DNA of 64,000 nucleotides from Fibrobacterota bacterium (GCA_023412475.1 JAEYNR010000061.1:1-64000), one strand, 5' to 3'; counted from the first letter of the stretch, positions 33,910-43,975 are shown. Program-made: numbers and translations. Notes: a model not told the origin generated them from the letters alone.

Positions 33910-34995
33910 CTAGCTTTTCCCCGAAAATTGTCTGTAAAGAGAAATGCTTATCTCAAATCTGTTCGAAAGAAAAGACAAGTCGCCTTTGTCTTCAATACTA
34001 CCGCTAATATTACTTTTTTGAAGCCTATTTCCTTTATTATAAAAATAGTCAAACCAGTTTAATGTATAACACAGGCTTATCTCTGCTACTCCGTTTGAGG
34101 AGAGGCGGCGGATTGCAGAAACTCCGGTTTTAAAAGTAAATGTAGTGCCAATAGCACTCAGATTTTTGCTACTTTCTCTGATGCTGTTTTCGACTTGTTG
34201 CATTCTAAGGTCTTCGGATTTGTTATCAATATCCATTATGCTTTTCAAATACAAAACAGGTGAAATACCAAGACCAATAAAAAAGTAGCTTTTCTCGATT
34301 GATTCGATTGAAAAATACTGAGGCGATATCTTTAATCCGTAATTTACTTCCAGAGCAGCAGAGTGAAGAAAAAGCTTCTGTTTCATATCGATTCGCCGGT
34401 TTAAGGTATCATCTGCCGCAAACACGATGGACTTCTGATTCTTATAAATAAGTGAATAGATAAGAGATGCTCTAAAGATGCTCTTATCTTTGATCCTAGA
34501 TATTGACAATTTTAAAGGAAAGGTCATATTGTAAACACTTGGGTGTTCTTTTATCCTGAATGCAAGCATTGAAGTATCTGCTATCTGTAATGAGTCCGGC
34601 AGGGATGTATCGGCAGTTACGTTAAATGAATTTTCATTAAGACCTAGTTTTGTTAATGAATCAGGGAGTGAACTATTCCATAACGGAAGCAGTGGCAGAT
34701 TGCCCAGTGTTACTCCTGCACCAAATCCCAAAAAAAGGCCATTTGATGGTCTGATGGAGTCTGGTGGTGGAATCTCCGGATTTAAAGGGACTTCTTCCGA
34801 TTGTTCAGATATTGAGTCCGGTATTTGAATTAAACTGTCAGATAATTCAGATGTGTCTGCAGACGTAAAAGAAGAATCTGAGAGTAGGTTGGTTTCGGGA
34901 ATTGAATCAATCCTTTTATCTGGAATGCTCTCAGCAACAGATGCTGCTACAAGTATCATTAGGAGAACAGTAAATTTAATCCAAACATAATTCAT
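33910..34995 (-). CDS. Exported protein, probable outer-membrane beta-barrel, unknown function
   Basis: 361 residues from the ATG at 34995, which overlaps the phosphatase stop by ATGA; a TTG at 35007 is in frame but less likely. The signal peptide (about 1-22) is followed by a Ser/Asp/Pro-rich linker (about 23-85) and then strand-rich segments ending in ISISLYRQFSGKS. Last gene of the coupled glyS-ddl-tsaB-phosphatase run. No family recognised. Confidence 0.55.
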   Translation of the reverse strand: MNYVWIKFTVLLMILVAASVAESIPDKRIDSIPETNLLSDSSFTSADTSELSDSLIQIPDSISEQSEEVPLNPEIPPPDSIRPSNGLFLGFGAGVTLGNLPLLPLWNSSLPDSLTKLGLNENSFNVTADTSLPDSLQIADTSMLAFRIKEHPSVYNMTFPLKLSISRIKDKSIFRASLIYSLIYKNQKSIVFAADDTLNRRIDMKQKLFLHSAALEVNYGLKISPQYFSIESIEKSYFFIGLGISPVLYLKSIMDIDNKSEDLRMQQVENSIRESSKNLSAIGTTFTFKTGVSAIRRLSSNGVAEISLCYTLNWFDYFYNKGNRLQKSNISGSIEDKGDLSFLSNRFEISISLYRQFSGKS

Positions 34996-36275
34996 AATGA
35001 TGCACAATCCTGTAATTTATTGGCCGTGGATTCAAGGGCAATGAGAGTGTAATCATCTTCATAAGTATAACTTTTAAGTTTCGTCTGGATGGTAGAGATT
35101 ACCTTACCAAAAGGATGGCTTCTGCATTCTATCAACATTTCAATGAAACGGTCATACCCCAGAAGAGAGTCGTCACTGCTGTTGGATTCAAGTACTTCAT
35201 AGATTCCATCAGTAAATATATAAAAACGGTCGCCTTTTTCGAAACTTATTGTCTGATGCTCAAAATGAATATCGGAAATAAGGCCGATGAATGTACCTGT
35301 AGTTTTAAGTGGAATAACCGATCCGTCTTTTTTGATGAGTACAGGTATGGGGTGACCGGCTCTGCTAAAAGTGAGTGTGTTGTTTTTCAGATCAAATATT
35401 CCCCAAAAACAGGTAAGATAATGCCCTGTGTGAATGTTATTAAGAAGATCGTTATTTATACAGGAGAGAAGATCGCATACAGGCATCTCGCTTTTACTGT
35501 GGTTATACAGAGACATCTTGGAAATAGTGGCTACAAATGCAGCAGCCAGCCCGTGACCAGATGCATCACCTACAAAAACTCCTAATCGGCTAGGGGAAAA
35601 GCGAATAAAATCATATATATCACCACCGACATCGGTTATAGGGTGATAGGTAAGAGCTATTTTGAGACCGCTAACAGATGGCGCATGCTTTGGAAGAATG
35701 CTTTGCTGGATAAGCCTGGCAAGACGAAGCTCCTCTCTTATGTTCTGTTGAGCAGCTTTAAGATTTTTCATGGTTCCGGCAAGGGTGCGGTTTTTTTTCT
35801 CCAGATTATTTTTTAACTCTTCTAAAATCGAAATATCTCTGATGTGCTCGATTACACAGGAGTGTTCATTGTCTATTGAAAAACGAATTGGCGAAAAACT
35901 GATTGAGATTGCGCCTGAGCCGCAAGGATGTGCTGTTCGTTCTATCTTTTGAATCGTTTTGGAGCCTATCGATTTTTTCAGTAAACAGCCTTCGCAGGGG
36001 CTGACTCTTTTTCGCAGAAGAGCAAAACATTTCTGCCCGATTACATCTGAAAATTCTTTGGATAGCAGATTAATATAGGCTTTGTTAGTGCGTCTAATTA
36101 CATATTCATCGGTAATGACAGCCAGCGGATCCTCAATACCATCAAACATCTCCTGAAGATCTGTCTTACTTTTATAGATCAGATGAACCGGGTATCTGCG
36201 GTAAAAAAAAAATAAAACACCTGGCAGGATTACCAGAAAAGAACCAATTAAAACATACAGCCCCGCCTGGTTCAT
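34992..36275 (-). CDS. Membrane-anchored PAS-domain PP2C/SpoIIE (RsbU-type) serine phosphatase
   Basis: 427 residues from the ATG at 36275, which overlaps the tsaB stop by ATGA and has AAGGA upstream; the frame is open further but would lie inside tsaB. One transmembrane helix (about 5-24) is followed by a PAS domain (about 45-150) containing a CxxC pair (SPCEGCLLK) that might bind a metal or sense redox, a coiled coil (about 155-195), and the SpoIIE phosphatase domain with DVGGDIYDF and GDASGHG metal aspartates. Likely dephosphorylates STAS antagonists such as those at 61063-62203. Confidence 0.85.
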   Translation of the reverse strand: MNQAGLYVLIGSFLVILPGVLFFFYRRYPVHLIYKSKTDLQEMFDGIEDPLAVITDEYVIRRTNKAYINLLSKEFSDVIGQKCFALLRKRVSPCEGCLLKKSIGSKTIQKIERTAHPCGSGAISISFSPIRFSIDNEHSCVIEHIRDISILEELKNNLEKKNRTLAGTMKNLKAAQQNIREELRLARLIQQSILPKHAPSVSGLKIALTYHPITDVGGDIYDFIRFSPSRLGVFVGDASGHGLAAAFVATISKMSLYNHSKSEMPVCDLLSCINNDLLNNIHTGHYLTCFWGIFDLKNNTLTFSRAGHPIPVLIKKDGSVIPLKTTGTFIGLISDIHFEHQTISFEKGDRFYIFTDGIYEVLESNSSDDSLLGYDRFIEMLIECRSHPFGKVISTIQTKLKSYTYEDDYTLIALESTANKLQDCASL

Positions 36276-36976
36276 AAAGACTGTTCCTTTAGTTTTGTCT
36301 GTGCAGATGATAAACGCAGATACTGGGGAAGGATATCGTGATGTTTTCTCCATAAATTCGATTCGTCAAGAGTCTGAGAACCACATGAGGCGCAGAAAAA
36401 GCCTCTTTGCACAGGGAATTTTTCAACAGGATAACAAGCCGGGTGTTGTTTAAGGAAATTAAAAGCCGTGCTTCGGGCATAACCCATTGTATCTGTGATG
36501 ATTATGTCGTCAGGTTTCACTAAGTCCCTGAAGTCATCTATACTGCAAACTGAATCATCGGTCAGTCTGATAAGTTTTTCCTGGCTGAACCGAAAAGATG
36601 CGAGAAATACTTCGCTATTTCTAGCGTCTATTGCAGTTAGAATTCTGGCAGATGATCTTTGAGCCGCATAAGCCATTACTTCGAGCGATGAGACCGGTAA
36701 AATGAGCGCATCTGGTTTACCGAAACAAAATCCTTTGGCAAAGGCCAGACCGATCCTCAAACCGGTGAAGGAACCGGGACCGATGGTTACTGCCAGGTGG
36801 TTGATTTCAGATGGATCAACCTTATTTATCCTTAGAAGCATATCGACTGTATGTGCTATGTGTTCGGCGTGCGAATTCCTGATGAAACGGGAGTAGGAGG
36901 CTATTGCAGTATCGCCTTTGAAAAGACCTGCTCCCAGATCAACAGATGATGTGTCTATTCCCAGAATCCAGCTCAT
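36272..36976 (-). CDS. tsaB: tRNA threonylcarbamoyladenosine biosynthesis protein TsaB
   Basis: 234 residues. ILGIDTSS at the N-terminus, NSHAEHIAHTVDMLL and TIGPGSFTGLRIGLAFAKG are the TsaB landmarks. TsaB is the non-catalytic partner of TsaD in forming t6A37 on ANN-decoding tRNAs. The C-terminal part includes two cysteines (CASC) not usual in the family. ATGA overlaps with ddl upstream and the phosphatase downstream. Confidence 0.92.
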   Translation of the reverse strand: MSWILGIDTSSVDLGAGLFKGDTAIASYSRFIRNSHAEHIAHTVDMLLRINKVDPSEINHLAVTIGPGSFTGLRIGLAFAKGFCFGKPDALILPVSSLEVMAYAAQRSSARILTAIDARNSEVFLASFRFSQEKLIRLTDDSVCSIDDFRDLVKPDDIIITDTMGYARSTAFNFLKQHPACYPVEKFPVQRGFFCASCGSQTLDESNLWRKHHDILPQYLRLSSAQTKLKEQSL

Positions 36977-38010
36977 AAGACACCTGTTTTTTTTCTGGAA
37001 AGAGATGATTGGATTAATTTGTCAAGCAGTTGGGAATAACTTCCACCTGCAGCTATGAATGCTTTTGGCAGAAGAGAGTTGCGTGTGAAACCCGGAAGGG
37101 TATTTGTTTCAAGCACAAAAAGCTTGTCATCACTATAAATTATATCAGTTCTGGAAACACCGCTACAGCCTAGAATGTTATGTGCAGTCAAGGCTGCCAC
37201 CCTAACTCTCTCAAGTAATTCTTCAGGGTAGGGAGCTGGAACAATCTCTTCAGAACCGCCATCTGTATACTTGGCAGTATAATCAAAAAACGATGTCTTC
37301 GGCCGTATCTCAATTGGGGGTAAGGCGGTAAGAGTACCATCAGGCTCTTCAATTACTGCACAGGTAAATTCAATTCCACTTACTAATGTTTCGATGAGAA
37401 TGTTAGATGAACACTGCTTAAGTTCATTAAGCATCCTTGAAAGTGATTCTACTGAGTCAGCTCTTCCCATAAGGCGGCTGGAACCGGATTGGGGAGCTTT
37501 GACAAAGCATGGAAAGCTATGTTTTGAGGAGATTTCAGCCACGGTTGTCTGAGAATAATTTTTACCGAAAATGGAAAAGGGAGGAACAGTAAGTCCATTT
37601 TGAATATAAATGAACTTGGACAAAATCTTATCCATGGCAACAGCACTTGCAGTTACACCTGATCCGGTATATGCTAAATCCATGGCCTCCAGTGCGCCCT
37701 GAATCGTCCCATCCTCACCGAATGTACCATGTAAAGCTCCAAGAAAAACGACCCCACAGCCATCCCATACTGCTTTGGAATCTGCTAAATGAAACGGCCC
37801 CTTATAGTTTGACAGGTTTATCAGCTCGTGAAAGGGAAGAGTATGCTCTGGAATGTCACGAAAGAAAAACTCCTTTGACTTGCTGACAAAGACAGCTCTG
37901 ATGCTATACTTGGACCGATCCAAATTAGTAATTACTCCATATGCGGAATTTAGCGACACTTCATGTTCGGTGGAGGGGCCTCCCATTAATACATTGACCC
38001 GCAAGGTCAT
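36973..38010 (-). CDS. ddl: D-alanine-D-alanine ligase
   Basis: 345 residues, ATP-grasp enzyme making the D-Ala-D-Ala terminus of peptidoglycan. MGGPSTEHEVSLNSA at the N-terminus, GALHGTFGEDGTIQG, and the C-terminal SRTDIIYSD and ETNTLPGFT (Mg ligands Glu, Asn) are all present. Overlaps glyS and tsaB by 4 bases each. Confidence 0.95.
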   Translation of the reverse strand: MTLRVNVLMGGPSTEHEVSLNSAYGVITNLDRSKYSIRAVFVSKSKEFFFRDIPEHTLPFHELINLSNYKGPFHLADSKAVWDGCGVVFLGALHGTFGEDGTIQGALEAMDLAYTGSGVTASAVAMDKILSKFIYIQNGLTVPPFSIFGKNYSQTTVAEISSKHSFPCFVKAPQSGSSRLMGRADSVESLSRMLNELKQCSSNILIETLVSGIEFTCAVIEEPDGTLTALPPIEIRPKTSFFDYTAKYTDGGSEEIVPAPYPEELLERVRVAALTAHNILGCSGVSRTDIIYSDDKLFVLETNTLPGFTRNSLLPKAFIAAGGSYSQLLDKLIQSSLSRKKTGVL

Positions 38011-39332
38011 CTCTGTGCTTCCTTTATTTTCTGGTTTATAACCTCGACTATCGATGACGCAGCAACTCGAGACTGTGCCCGAGTATCTCTTTCACGGATA
38101 GTAACAGTGTCATCCTGCATTGATTGACTATCAACTGTGACGCAGAAAGGTGTACCAGCTTCATCCTGACGGGCATACCTGCGTCCGATAGCCGAATTGT
38201 GATCGTAAAATGATTTGATAGAATTGTCAAGCAGATCGTTGAATATCTTTTCTGATTTTTCCGGCATTCCATCTCTTTTCACAAGTGGAAGAACAGCAAC
38301 CTTGATAGGAGCTAAGGATGGATGCAGATGCAAGACTGTGCGGGCATCTTTACCTTCACCCTCAACCGAATAGGAATCGACAAGAAAAGCCAGTGTCGCT
38401 CTGTCAGCTCCTGCTGCTGGCTCTATAACATAGGGGAAGTAGTGCTGCTTTGATTCCTCATCAAAATAAGCAAGGCTCTTGCCGCTGAATTCAGAGTGCC
38501 TTTTCAAATCAAAATCAGTTCTGTTGGCTACACCTTCCAGTTCGCTCCATCCAAAGGGGAATTTATATTCAACATCTGCACATGCTTTTGCATAATGTGC
38601 CAGTTCGTCTTTCTGATGCTCACGCATACGCAGTTTTTCTGCTTTTATCCCATGATCTATGTACCACTGGTGTCTGGCATCTTTCCAGTATTCATACCAC
38701 TTGTCATCTTCTGAAGGTGGCACGAAGAATTCCATCTCCATCTGTTCAAATTCGCGGGTTCTGTAGGTAAAATTTCCAGGAGTGATTTCGTTGCGGAAGC
38801 TTTTTCCTACCTGGGCGATGCCAAATGGGGGTTTGAGCCTTGCAGCAGTCTGTACATTGAGAAAGTTTACAAATATACCCTGGGCTGTTTCAGGGCGCAT
38901 AAATACAGTAGCAGACTGGTCCTCAATTGGGCCCATGAATGTTTTGAACATGAGATTGAACTTGCGGACCTCTGTAAACTGTCCACCGCATTTGGGGCAC
39001 TTTTCAAGACTTTCCAGATGATCTGCACGGAAACGTTCCTTGCAGACTTTGCAGTCCACAAGCGGATCTGTAAAACCGGAAAGATGTCCTGAGGCTTCCC
39101 ACACTTTGGGGTGCATAAGAATAGAGGCATCGATACCTACAATGTCTTGTCTTCTGGTAACCATTGAACGCCACCAGGCCTCTTTTACGTTGCGTTTGAG
39201 CTCAACACCCAGGGGGCCGTAGTCCCAGCAACTGTTAAGGCCACCATAGATTTCGCTGGATTGAAAAATGAAGCCTCTTCGCTTGCAGAGGCTGACAATT
39301 GTACTCATTAAATCCGGACTTGGCGATGACAT
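38007..39332 (-). CDS. glyS: Glycyl-tRNA synthetase, class II homodimeric type
   Basis: 441 residues. The N-terminal GGLNSCWDYGPLGVELKRN, the CxxC zinc-like insertion (CKVCKERF and CPKCGGQF), FNLMFKTFMGP, RPETAQGIFVNF and SFRNEITPGNFTYRTREFEQME are class II GlyRS signatures. The C-terminal anticodon domain begins at LAPIKVAVLPL. This is the single-chain archaeal/eukaryotic-like type, not the bacterial alpha2beta2 GlyQS. GGAGG precedes the ATG. Confidence 0.95.
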   Translation of the reverse strand: MSSPSPDLMSTIVSLCKRRGFIFQSSEIYGGLNSCWDYGPLGVELKRNVKEAWWRSMVTRRQDIVGIDASILMHPKVWEASGHLSGFTDPLVDCKVCKERFRADHLESLEKCPKCGGQFTEVRKFNLMFKTFMGPIEDQSATVFMRPETAQGIFVNFLNVQTAARLKPPFGIAQVGKSFRNEITPGNFTYRTREFEQMEMEFFVPPSEDDKWYEYWKDARHQWYIDHGIKAEKLRMREHQKDELAHYAKACADVEYKFPFGWSELEGVANRTDFDLKRHSEFSGKSLAYFDEESKQHYFPYVIEPAAGADRATLAFLVDSYSVEGEGKDARTVLHLHPSLAPIKVAVLPLVKRDGMPEKSEKIFNDLLDNSIKSFYDHNSAIGRRYARQDEAGTPFCVTVDSQSMQDDTVTIRERDTRAQSRVAASSIVEVINQKIKEAQR

Positions 39333-39391
39333 TAATTTCCTCCAGAAATATTTAAAAATTTATGTATTATTCTTTTAATATTATTTTGCGT

Positions 39392-40360
39392 TTAGATTAT
39401 TCCTGCTGCTTTAAGGTTTTTCGACATGCGCTCCTTTACAGGAATATTACCTGTCCTGAAATCAGAACCGGTGATCATCTCGTAAAGAGTCATGTAGCGG
39501 GATGAAAGCTCCACTACCAGGTCGTCGGGTGCTTTAGGAAGAACTGCATCTTTGTAGGGATCGCTGTGTGCTTTAAACCATAAGCGAAGGAATTCCTTGT
39601 CGATATTTTCCGGTTCTTTGTTTTCTGCAAAGCGACTAAGATAACTCTCCTTTAGCCAGTATCGTGATGAATCGGGAGTATGGATCTCGTCTATCAGCAC
39701 AATGTCTCCTTTTTCATCTGTTCCCAGTTCGTATTTTGTGTCTACCAGGATCAGTCCATTGGAATCAGCTATCCTGCTGCCTTCCTCAAAAAGGGCGAAA
39801 ACGATTGATTGAAGCTTACTCCAGGTCTTCTCGTCGATTATATTTCTGCTTATTATTTGTTCTGCAGAGATCGGTTCATCATGTGCATCACTTTTTGTAG
39901 TGGGAGTGAGAATCGGTTTGTCAAATTTCTGATTCTTTATCATCCCTTGCTTAAGAATATTGCCGCAGATATCTCTTACGCCTTTTGAATAAAGTGCCCA
40001 GGCAGATGTGTCGGTCGAACCGGTAAGGTAACCTCTTACTACGAATTCAACGGGAAACACCTTGCATTTGGTAGCAAGTGTTATGTTGGGATCTGGAATG
40101 GAAATGACATGATTTTTTACTATATGTGAACTGTTTTTAAACCAGAACTCACTTACCTGATTTAACACCTGGCCTTTAAAGGGAATATTTGCCAGAACCC
40201 GGTCGAAAGCGCTTTGACGGTCGGTAGTGATGAGAAGGAGTTTATCACCCAGGTCATAAGTATCCCGAACTTTTCCCTTCTTCATTCCAGCAATATTTAA
40301 GAATGAGGTATCATCCAGGCAGCTATCCAATTGTTCTTTAATTATTTCTTTGCTGATCAT
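39392..40360 (-). CDS. purC: Phosphoribosylaminoimidazole-succinocarboxamide synthase
   Basis: 322 residues, the longer form of PurC seen in yeast and many bacteria. GKVRDTYDLGDKLLLITTDR at the N-terminus (ATP site), EFVVRGYLTGST, and ELGTDEKGDIVLIDEIHTPDSSRYW are conserved. Catalyses step 8 (CAIR plus aspartate) of purine synthesis. Followed after 59 bases by glyS on the same strand; its C-terminal tail is extended relative to the short E. coli enzyme. Confidence 0.93.
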   Translation of the reverse strand: MISKEIIKEQLDSCLDDTSFLNIAGMKKGKVRDTYDLGDKLLLITTDRQSAFDRVLANIPFKGQVLNQVSEFWFKNSSHIVKNHVISIPDPNITLATKCKVFPVEFVVRGYLTGSTDTSAWALYSKGVRDICGNILKQGMIKNQKFDKPILTPTTKSDAHDEPISAEQIISRNIIDEKTWSKLQSIVFALFEEGSRIADSNGLILVDTKYELGTDEKGDIVLIDEIHTPDSSRYWLKESYLSRFAENKEPENIDKEFLRLWFKAHSDPYKDAVLPKAPDDLVVELSSRYMTLYEMITGSDFRTGNIPVKERMSKNLKAAGII

Positions 40361-40728
40361 TACAAAATCGCTTATTGAGGCTAACCCAGGGCTTTAAATA
40401 AAAGACTCTGGATAATTAATAGTTATTGAGTCTTATAAAATAATAAGCGGCTGAACTATAAATCTAAAGTTATGTAAGCTGTCTGCAGCGCCAGTGTGGT
40501 TTTCTGATTTTTAATGTTATCTGATACCATCGCTCAATCATTACGTTTTGATCCAATTATTGTTATGAGTAGAAAATGATCCTTTTGATGCATTGAAAAG
40601 GTCTGGAATTTGCGTTTTTTAATTTTCTGGAATAAAAAAAGGATAACAATATTATTCATTGCCTGCAATTGCAGCAATAACTATTTTTTTTCGAATTATC
40701 CACAAATCTGAAACTGAAGTTGGATATA
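40361..40728. promoter_or_regulatory. Divergent promoter region between purC and cmk, with a palindrome at 40658-40678
   Basis: About 370 bases of AT-rich DNA separating purC (minus) from cmk-rpsA (plus). ATTGCCTGCAA/TTGCAGCAAT at 40658-40678 is a palindrome apart from one extra C, about 50 bases before the cmk ATG, and could be an operator. No tRNA, riboswitch or other gene recognised. Confidence 0.4.
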
Positions 40729-41412
40729 ATGATTATTGCTATTGATGGTCCTGCAGGATCTGGAAAGAGCTCTACTGCAAGAGCGGTTGCTGCGCGTCTG
40801 GGTATTACCTACCTGGATACAGGGGCCATGTATAGAGTTATCACTCTCAAAAGCCTTCGTTTGGGCATTTCCCCCCAAGATATTGATGCTCTGGCAAAAC
40901 TTACTTCACAGACTGTCATCACCTTCACTGGCGTACCTCCCGAAAGCCGTATCTGGATGGACGGTGAGGATGTATCAGAGCAGATCCGAAGCGATGAGGT
41001 TACCAGAAATGTTTCCGATTACTGTGCTCCTTCGGTGGTAAGGGAATCTCTGGTGAAACAGCAAAGGGATATTGGGAAAAGAAATTCTGTGGTGTGTGAG
41101 GGCAGAGATATTTCTACAGTAGTATTTCCTGATGCTGACTTAAAGATTTACATGGTTGCATCAGTTGAGGAGCGTGCGCGCAGAAGGCAGAAGGATTTTG
41201 AGGCACTGGGAGTTCAAAAGTCCATCGATGAGCTCAAAGAGGAGATTTCAGTACGCGATCACAAAGATTCCACCAGAAAAAACAGCCCTTTGCAGAAAGC
41301 TGCTGGTGCTGAAGAACTGGATACTACAGGTATGACGCTGGAATCTCAGATAGAATACATTGTAAATAAAGCCACAGCATTGATTCAGTCAAAGGATGCT
41401 GTAGCCAAGTAA
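40729..41412 (+). CDS. cmk: Cytidylate kinase
   Basis: 227 residues from the ATG at 40729; the TTG at 40720 overlaps the likely ribosome site and is rejected. IAIDGPAGSGKSSTARAVA (P-loop), YLDTGAMYRVITL, VVCEGRDISTVVFPDADLKI and RDHKDSTRKNSPL are Cmk signatures. Phosphorylates CMP and dCMP. The cmk-rpsA order is a common bacterial arrangement. Confidence 0.95.
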   Translation: MIIAIDGPAGSGKSSTARAVAARLGITYLDTGAMYRVITLKSLRLGISPQDIDALAKLTSQTVITFTGVPPESRIWMDGEDVSEQIRSDEVTRNVSDYCAPSVVRESLVKQQRDIGKRNSVVCEGRDISTVVFPDADLKIYMVASVEERARRRQKDFEALGVQKSIDELKEEISVRDHKDSTRKNSPLQKAAGAEELDTTGMTLESQIEYIVNKATALIQSKDAVAK

Positions 41413-41514
41413 ATAGCAGGTTGTCATTTCCGGGCCCATAGCTTTAAAATCCAGGACCAGAATAGACAAAATTACATTTAACCTTAACCCCAATTTACAG
41501 GAGTAACTTTTAAC

Positions 41515-43443
41515 ATGTCAGATGCACAGAACGAAATGAAGCCACTTACAGGCTATGATGCGTCAGGACAGACAGTTGATCTGGCCGAATTCGAAGAAAG
41601 CTTTTACAAACCAGGTCAGGTCCAGGAAATCCTAAAAGATTACGACAAATCACTCGAAGGTATCGAGGAAGGCCAGGTTGTTCGCGGCAAGATTTTGCGC
41701 ATAACCGATAAGGAAGTGATTGTTGATGTTAATTTCAAGTCAGAGGGGATTATCCCCATTTCTGAATTCAAAAATGTTCATGAATTCAATCCTGGCGATG
41801 AGATAGATGTATTCCTCGAACAGGTAGAAGACAGTGAAGGGCAAATTATCCTGTCAAAATCCAGAGCTGACTTTCTGAAGGTCTGGGATCGTATATATAA
41901 ATCTTACGAAGATCAGGAAACGGTAGAGGGACGACTCGTCCGTCGAATTAAAGGCGGCGTGGTGGTTGATCTTTTTGGTGTAGATGCTTTTCTTCCAGGC
42001 TCTCAGATCGATCTGCGTCAGATTCCGGACATGGATGCAATCATCGGTCAATCCTTCAAGTTCCGCGTTATCAAAGTAAATAAAGCCAGAAGAAACATAG
42101 TGGTCTCACGCAGAGTTATTCTGGAAGAAGACCGTTTTGCAATGAGAGAAAAAATTCTGGCTGAACTGGAAAAAAGTCAGATTCGGGAAGGAACCGTCAA
42201 AAATATCACCGATTTCGGTGCTTTTATCGATCTGGGTGGTGTCGATGGCCTTCTGCATATTACCGACATGTCATGGGGAAGAGTAAATCATCCCTCCGAA
42301 ATAGTGGCTATTGGAGATAAGCTTAAAGTCAAAGTGCTCGATTTTAACGAAAACAAGGAAAGAATTTCCCTTGGCCTCAAACAGCTCAGTGAGCATCCTT
42401 GGAAAGGAATCGAAGAGAAATTCCCTGAGGGTGCCAGAGTTCGAGGAAAGATCGTTTCCATCACCGATTATGGTGCATTTATGGAACTTGAAAAAGGTAT
42501 AGAAGGACTTATCCATATCTCTGAAATGTCCTGGACTCAACACATAAAGCATCCATCAAAGATCGTGGGGATCGGAGACATTGTTGAGGCTGTTGTATTA
42601 AAGATAGACAAAGAAAATCAGAAGATCTCTCTTGGATTTAAGCAGCTTGAGCCGGATCCATGGGAAAAGGTGCCTCAGGAGTTTCCGGTAGACACCATCG
42701 TGAAAGGTAAAGTACGGAACATCGCTGCTTTTGGTGCATTTGTCGAACTTAAGGAAGGTGTTGATGGTTTAATTCATATCTCTGATATGTCTTGGACCAA
42801 AAAGGTTAATCATCCGGGTGAAATGCTCAAAAAAGGTGATACGGTTGAGGTGAAAGTGCTTGATATCGATCTGGAGAAGCGTCGTATATCTCTAGGAATA
42901 AAGCAGCTTTCTGAAGATCCCTGGGAAGATCTGGCTAAAGATTTCGCTGTAGGAACAGAGATTGAAGAAGCCGAAGTGGCAAGGATTCTGGACCGTGGTC
43001 TTGTTGTCAATCTATCCAATGAAATTGAAGGATTTATTCCACTCAACCAACTCGGTCAGGAAGTCAATCAACCATCCCGCATCTACAAAGTTGGAGATAA
43101 AACTCCCGGTAAAGTGATTGAGTTCGATTTGGAAGGAAGAAAAATCGTTCTGAGTATAAGCGAGTATTTTAAAGAAAAAGATGAAAATCTATTCACTGAA
43201 TATCTCGCTAAATATCCGGTTAAACCTGCAGAAACAAAACCTGCAAAAGGTAAAGCCAAGAAGGCTGAAGAGGGTGATGTTGCGTCCTCAGAAGAGAATG
43301 TGGAATCAATAGAATCCTCTGTAGCAAAAGAATCTTCTGAAGTAACAGAACCTTCTGTAACACCAGAACCTTCTGTAGCAAAAGAACCTTCTGAACAAAC
43401 TAAATCTCCGGAATCTTCCGATTCTTCTGAGAAAACAGAATAA
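41515..43443 (+). CDS. rpsA: 30S ribosomal protein S1
   Basis: 642 residues with six S1 OB-fold repeats beginning near residues 53, 138, 222, 308, 395 and 481 (for example RGKILRITDKEVIVDV, TVKNITDFGAFIDL, RGKIVSITDYGAFMEL, KGKVRNIAAFGAFVEL). Repeats 3-5 are the most canonical (GLxHISxMSW). Binds mRNA and helps start translation. The last about 80 residues are low-complexity Ser/Glu/Pro/Lys with imperfect repeats (PSVAKEPSE) and probably disordered. AGGAG precedes the ATG. Confidence 0.96.
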   Translation: MSDAQNEMKPLTGYDASGQTVDLAEFEESFYKPGQVQEILKDYDKSLEGIEEGQVVRGKILRITDKEVIVDVNFKSEGIIPISEFKNVHEFNPGDEIDVFLEQVEDSEGQIILSKSRADFLKVWDRIYKSYEDQETVEGRLVRRIKGGVVVDLFGVDAFLPGSQIDLRQIPDMDAIIGQSFKFRVIKVNKARRNIVVSRRVILEEDRFAMREKILAELEKSQIREGTVKNITDFGAFIDLGGVDGLLHITDMSWGRVNHPSEIVAIGDKLKVKVLDFNENKERISLGLKQLSEHPWKGIEEKFPEGARVRGKIVSITDYGAFMELEKGIEGLIHISEMSWTQHIKHPSKIVGIGDIVEAVVLKIDKENQKISLGFKQLEPDPWEKVPQEFPVDTIVKGKVRNIAAFGAFVELKEGVDGLIHISDMSWTKKVNHPGEMLKKGDTVEVKVLDIDLEKRRISLGIKQLSEDPWEDLAKDFAVGTEIEEAEVARILDRGLVVNLSNEIEGFIPLNQLGQEVNQPSRIYKVGDKTPGKVIEFDLEGRKIVLSISEYFKEKDENLFTEYLAKYPVKPAETKPAKGKAKKAEEGDVASSEENVESIESSVAKESSEVTEPSVTPEPSVAKEPSEQTKSPESSDSSEKTE

Positions 43444-43477
43444 GACTGTTTCAGTAAATTGTTTTAATTTTTGAAAT

Positions 43478-43509
43478 AAGGGGCGATTTCGTAAAAGAAA
43501 TTGCCCCTT
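43478..43509 (+). terminator. Hairpin terminator after rpsA
   Basis: AAGGGGCGATTTC and GAAATTGCCCCTT pair over 13 positions (one G-T wobble) around a 6-base loop, 35 bases after the rpsA stop. The T tract that follows is weak (TGATTTATT), so this may be a factor-aided or leaky terminator. Confidence 0.75.
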
Positions 43510-43703
43510 GTGATTTATTACAAATAAGATCCGACTCCGTATTGTACATATCCGTTTTGGAGAAGCGACTTATGAACACTATCGCGCCCGACCTCTCTTT
43601 GTCTGCCTTTTCTCGTGTATGTTTATTTTTTGGGATATTAATCCAGTAAATAACAATAAACTTATTAAAGCAAACGGAAAGAATGTAAAACTTGGATGAG
43701 GTA

Positions 43704-43841
43704 AATAAACAATTCTTTGGGATAGATCTCCAAGGTGCAGGAAGTGTTGAGGTCGCAGGAAGTTCAGATAGTGTACATGTTGTTATAAATGGAATGAATG
43801 GGCACAGTCCTGTGGCATGCAGAAAAATATCTGTTTATTAA
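43704..43841 (+). pseudogene. Fragment resembling a DUF2807-type beta-helix domain
   Basis: A 45-codon open stretch without a start codon ends at a TAA (43839-43841). Its translation includes GIDLQGAGSVEVAGSSDSVH, resembling the repetitive G-A-G-S-x-x-x-x-G-x-x strands of head-GIN/DUF2807 surface proteins. No signal peptide or ribosome site; probably the remnant of a larger gene between rpsA and purH. Similarity is by eye only. Confidence 0.3.
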
Positions 43842-43975
43842 GATCAATGGTGATGGAAAAATTATAAAGGTAGTCCGCGATTTGAACAGAATGTAAGTGG
43901 ATAGATTTCAATCACTAAGCTGGGTTAAGGTACCGGGATTCTTTAATCGTAGTCGTTATCGTTATTGGCTTTTAA

